Of a stretch of DNA of 64,000 bases, positions 62,301-64,000 are shown one piece after another. Position 1 is the stretch's first letter. Every line of letters starts with the position of its first letter. Below the pieces are notes generated by a model. It did not search any database and was not told the origin of the DNA. It worked only from the letters and a program-made list of their open reading frames with translations. A program made the translations under genes and the position numbers. The stretch is from Rhea pennata. Lineage: Eukaryota; Chordata; Aves; Rheiformes; Rheidae. Location of the stretch: assembly GCF_028389875.1 (NCBI RefSeq), contig NC_084664.1, positions 38,946,323 to 39,010,322 of the forward strand, in the 5' to 3' direction.

Positions 62301-63987
62301 GATGTTTTAGGACATAGATCTGAGAAGAGCTATGAGGGCAAGGAACTTAAGAAAGTACTTGTACTCATTTTCTTGCTTATGTCTCCTTAATCAAAGTACA
62401 AAGGAGGAGACAGAGATATACAAATGTTTGTACATATAATAAAACAGTAAACTCTTTAATAAACATCTAAATAAGGAATTGTGTACAGAGTAGAATCATT
62501 CTTTATCATGAAAAAGTGAATAATATACCTATTAGACCTTAAATATGAAAAAAAGTTTCCAGATATTTTAAAGCAAAATTACAATTCTTATTAATGAAAT
62601 GATTTCTGAAGCCTGGAGCACGTATACCACCACATTCAGCTGTACTGACACACTGTTCCATTCCTCAACATTTGCCTCAAACTAGTGGGTACTTTTTTCA
62701 GTTGTTTCGTAATTTTGCGTAATTTTAATTTTAAAATCTTAAATGGAATATGAATTTGTAAAAGTATTGTCAAAACTTGGTTCGCTAAAGAGAAAGACAG
62801 CCTTAAAAGTATGTGATGACTATGCTGTTCTACAAGTAATAAAAAAATAAACACAACAAATCAGTCTTGTACACTTTTTCATCTCCAAAATCTCCTGTGT
62901 CTTTTGCTTATTTAATAAACTCAACTTTTATTTCATATTTTTTATTGTTGAATACTTATATTCTGAAATTCAGACCACTTTATCAGTACTGCACATCCTT
63001 TGCGAGACACAAGACCTACAGAGATACATCCCCTAGGAAGCTGAACACCAACGAACGTTGCTTTCACGTTTACCGTTGTAACAGGCCCAGTGCAGTGACG
63101 TATAGCCGTGATTGTCTGCCATCGCAGGCACTGCATCCGCAGATGTAGCTGACTGCAAGAGGGCTCCCAGAACACCGATATGTCCACAGGCAGCTGACAA
63201 GTGTATAGGGGTTCGCCCCCTACAGTCTCGTAACAAGGACTTAGCACCGTGCTGGAGCAATGCTTCCACACATTCCTCATGCCCAGTAACTGCCTGCAAG
63301 AGAGAGATGAAATAGCATGTTTGCACATATTTAGGTATATATTCAGGGTATATAACTAAAGCAAGCAAACTTCAATGTCTTAATACTATAATTGGTAACA
63401 AAATAAGCTCAGCTACGATTTTTCTAGAAATGGCCATTATGTTGGACAAACAGCAATATATTATTATATTAATGACAATAATTTATTGGAACAGCCTTGA
63501 ATGAACTGCTAATTTCTAGGGCTCATTCAGTTCTCTTAACAGGCAGAGACTTAAAAAAAATAAAAGGCGTATGGCATGTGTTACAGTTTTCTTCCTTCTA
63601 TTAACAATACGCCCCACCACATGACAGAAGTGGTACCTCGGGGCTTCTCCACTCAGTTTACAACAAGATTAAGAGACTTGAAAAGCACAGAAAAATCCTG
63701 AGGGTACAGAGCAAACAGGCAAAAGCTAGCATTCTGAAAACAACAGACAATCAAAAGTCAAGGAGAGTAGGACAAAAACAATGAGAAATTCATTAGCACT
63801 ACACACTAAACCTGTATTTGAAATTAATGCATATATTATGAAAAGGACAGAAATGTAATATTCTCTTACCCCTCTATGTAATGCTGTCCTTCCCCACTTA
63901 TCTTTGGCATCTACATTTGCTCCTTTGTTAAGGAGTGAATAAACGCAGTCTGTGTGCCCATTAAGAACTGACAGCATTAGAGGAGTC
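53016..63987 (-). CDS. ANKRD28: ANKRD28, last nine coding exons (PP6 regulatory ankyrin repeat subunit A)
   Basis: ANKRD28 is a long ankyrin-repeat protein that acts as a regulatory subunit of protein phosphatase 6 (PP6-ARS-A). Nine exons are present: 63987-63870, 63293-63074, 61352-61265, 61169-61086, 60566-60421, 60228-60146, 60000-59918, 59100-59009 and 53302-53016. They join in frame to about 399 residues, the C-terminal part of a protein of about 1053 residues in human. Successive ankyrin repeats with TPLH/TALH hairpins are clear ([88 protein letters not shown]). They are followed by a non-ankyrin tail ending NDSDSETY. Introns cut within repeats at the positions expected for the family. 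All splice sites are GT-AG and no lesion is visible. The first two-thirds lie beyond the right edge. Confidence 0.96.
53303..59008 (-). other. ANKRD28: ANKRD28 last intron (5.7 kb)
   Basis: By far the longest intron of this gene in the window. It is unique AT-rich sequence with a mixed A/G homopolymer stretch near 55508-55527. No exon-like frame with splice sites and no CR1 copy was recognised. Confidence 0.6.
59009..59100 (-). CDS. ANKRD28: ANKRD28 coding exon (second from last)
   Basis: 92 bases; [20 protein letters not shown] to [10 protein letters not shown] plus split Gly. Acceptor TTCACAG, donor ATG|GTAAGA. Confidence 0.96.
59918..60000 (-). CDS. ANKRD28: ANKRD28 coding exon (third from last)
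   Basis: 83 bases; [20 protein letters not shown] to ATNAALQ plus split Thr. Acceptor ATTAAG, donor AAC|GTATGT. Confidence 0.95.
60146..60228 (-). CDS. ANKRD28: ANKRD28 coding exon (fourth from last)
   Basis: 83 bases; [20 protein letters not shown] to LHLACSK. Acceptor CCCCCAG, donor AAG|GTGTGT. Confidence 0.95.
60421..60566 (-). CDS. ANKRD28: ANKRD28 coding exon (fifth from last)
   Basis: 146 bases; [20 protein letters not shown], then [18 protein letters not shown] and AENGQTNTV. Acceptor TTTGTAG, donor TTG|GTAAAG. Confidence 0.96.
61086..61169 (-). CDS. ANKRD28: ANKRD28 coding exon (sixth from last)
   Basis: 84 bases; [20 protein letters not shown] to NSTDSKG plus split Arg. Acceptor TTATAG, donor AAG|GTAAGA. 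Confidence 0.95.
61265..61352 (-). CDS. ANKRD28: ANKRD28 coding exon (seventh from last)
   Basis: 88 bases; [20 protein letters not shown] to FSPLHCAV (split Val). Acceptor CTTTAG, donor TGT|GTAAGG. Confidence 0.94.
63074..63293 (-). CDS. ANKRD28: ANKRD28 coding exon (eighth from last)
   Basis: 220 bases; [38 protein letters not shown] and [13 protein letters not shown], i.e. roughly two ankyrin repeats. Acceptor CTTGCAG, donor ACG|GTAAAC. Confidence 0.96.
63870..63987 (-). CDS. ANKRD28: ANKRD28 coding exon (ninth from last)
   Basis: 118 bases; [20 protein letters not shown] to GRTALHRG. Acceptor TTTTCAG, donor GGG|GTAAGA. Confidence 0.95.
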
Positions 63988-64000
63988 CTGAAAAGAGACA

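Larger units (their letters stand above)
59101..63869 (-). other. ANKRD28: Remaining ANKRD28 introns: content
   Basis: These run from about 95 bases (61170-61264) to 1.7 kb (61353-63073). They contain an A-run at 60929-60949 and an (AAT)n microsatellite at about 61381-61398. Nothing else was recognised. Confidence 0.6.

Noticed and set aside
1-64000. CRISPR arrays, operons, bacterial promoters, tRNA or rRNA genes
   Set aside because: The sequence is vertebrate chromosomal DNA. No regularly spaced repeats and no convincing RNA gene were seen by eye. A tRNAscan or Infernal run would be needed to exclude small RNA genes.

Overview
The window is vertebrate nuclear DNA, almost certainly from a bird. 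It has GT-AG introns, short exons in vertebrate gene families, AT-rich introns, one strong CpG island, and two CR1 LINE copies. One of these carries the typical CR1 3' end with repeated ATTCTATG-like octamers. Nothing prokaryotic or viral is present. The gene order COLQ - HACL1 - BTD - ANKRD28 is the known vertebrate synteny block (human 3p25). I cannot name the species from the sequence alone.

Layout, left to right. (1) 1-2902: first coding exon of COLQ on the minus strand (2902-2797) and the start of its intron 1, running off the left edge. (2) 2903-11274: COLQ 5' flank and intergenic DNA, with no gene that I can support. (3) 11275-37494: HACL1, minus strand, complete. Its 17 coding exons all join in frame to a 576-residue 2-hydroxyacyl-CoA lyase with a C-terminal SNM peroxisome-targeting tripeptide. 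CR1 copies lie in introns 3 and 14. (4) 37030-37970: CpG island shared by HACL1 (leftward) and BTD (rightward), with three CCAAT motifs, a strong CTCF-like motif and a 23-base G run. (5) 41817-46922: BTD, plus strand. Three coding exons give 521 residues with the complete Glu/Lys/Cys catalytic triad. A 5' exon in the CpG island is inferred. (6) 46923-53015: region between convergent BTD and ANKRD28, containing their 3' untranslated sequence and a 30-base G run. (7) 53016-63987: the last nine coding exons of ANKRD28, minus strand. The 5' two-thirds of that gene lie beyond the right edge.

The genes are neighbours by ancestry and do not form one pathway. COLQ anchors acetylcholinesterase in the synaptic basal lamina. 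HACL1 performs peroxisomal alpha-oxidation. BTD recycles biotin outside the cell. ANKRD28 is a protein phosphatase 6 regulatory ankyrin protein. HACL1 and BTD are head to head and probably share a promoter. I found no previously undescribed system. The points most worth a second look are splice-site and promoter architecture: a (CT)n microsatellite serving as the HACL1 exon 4 polypyrimidine tract, nested donors in HACL1 exon 7, a possible N-terminal BTD extension, and the CTCF/G-run arrangement in the shared promoter.
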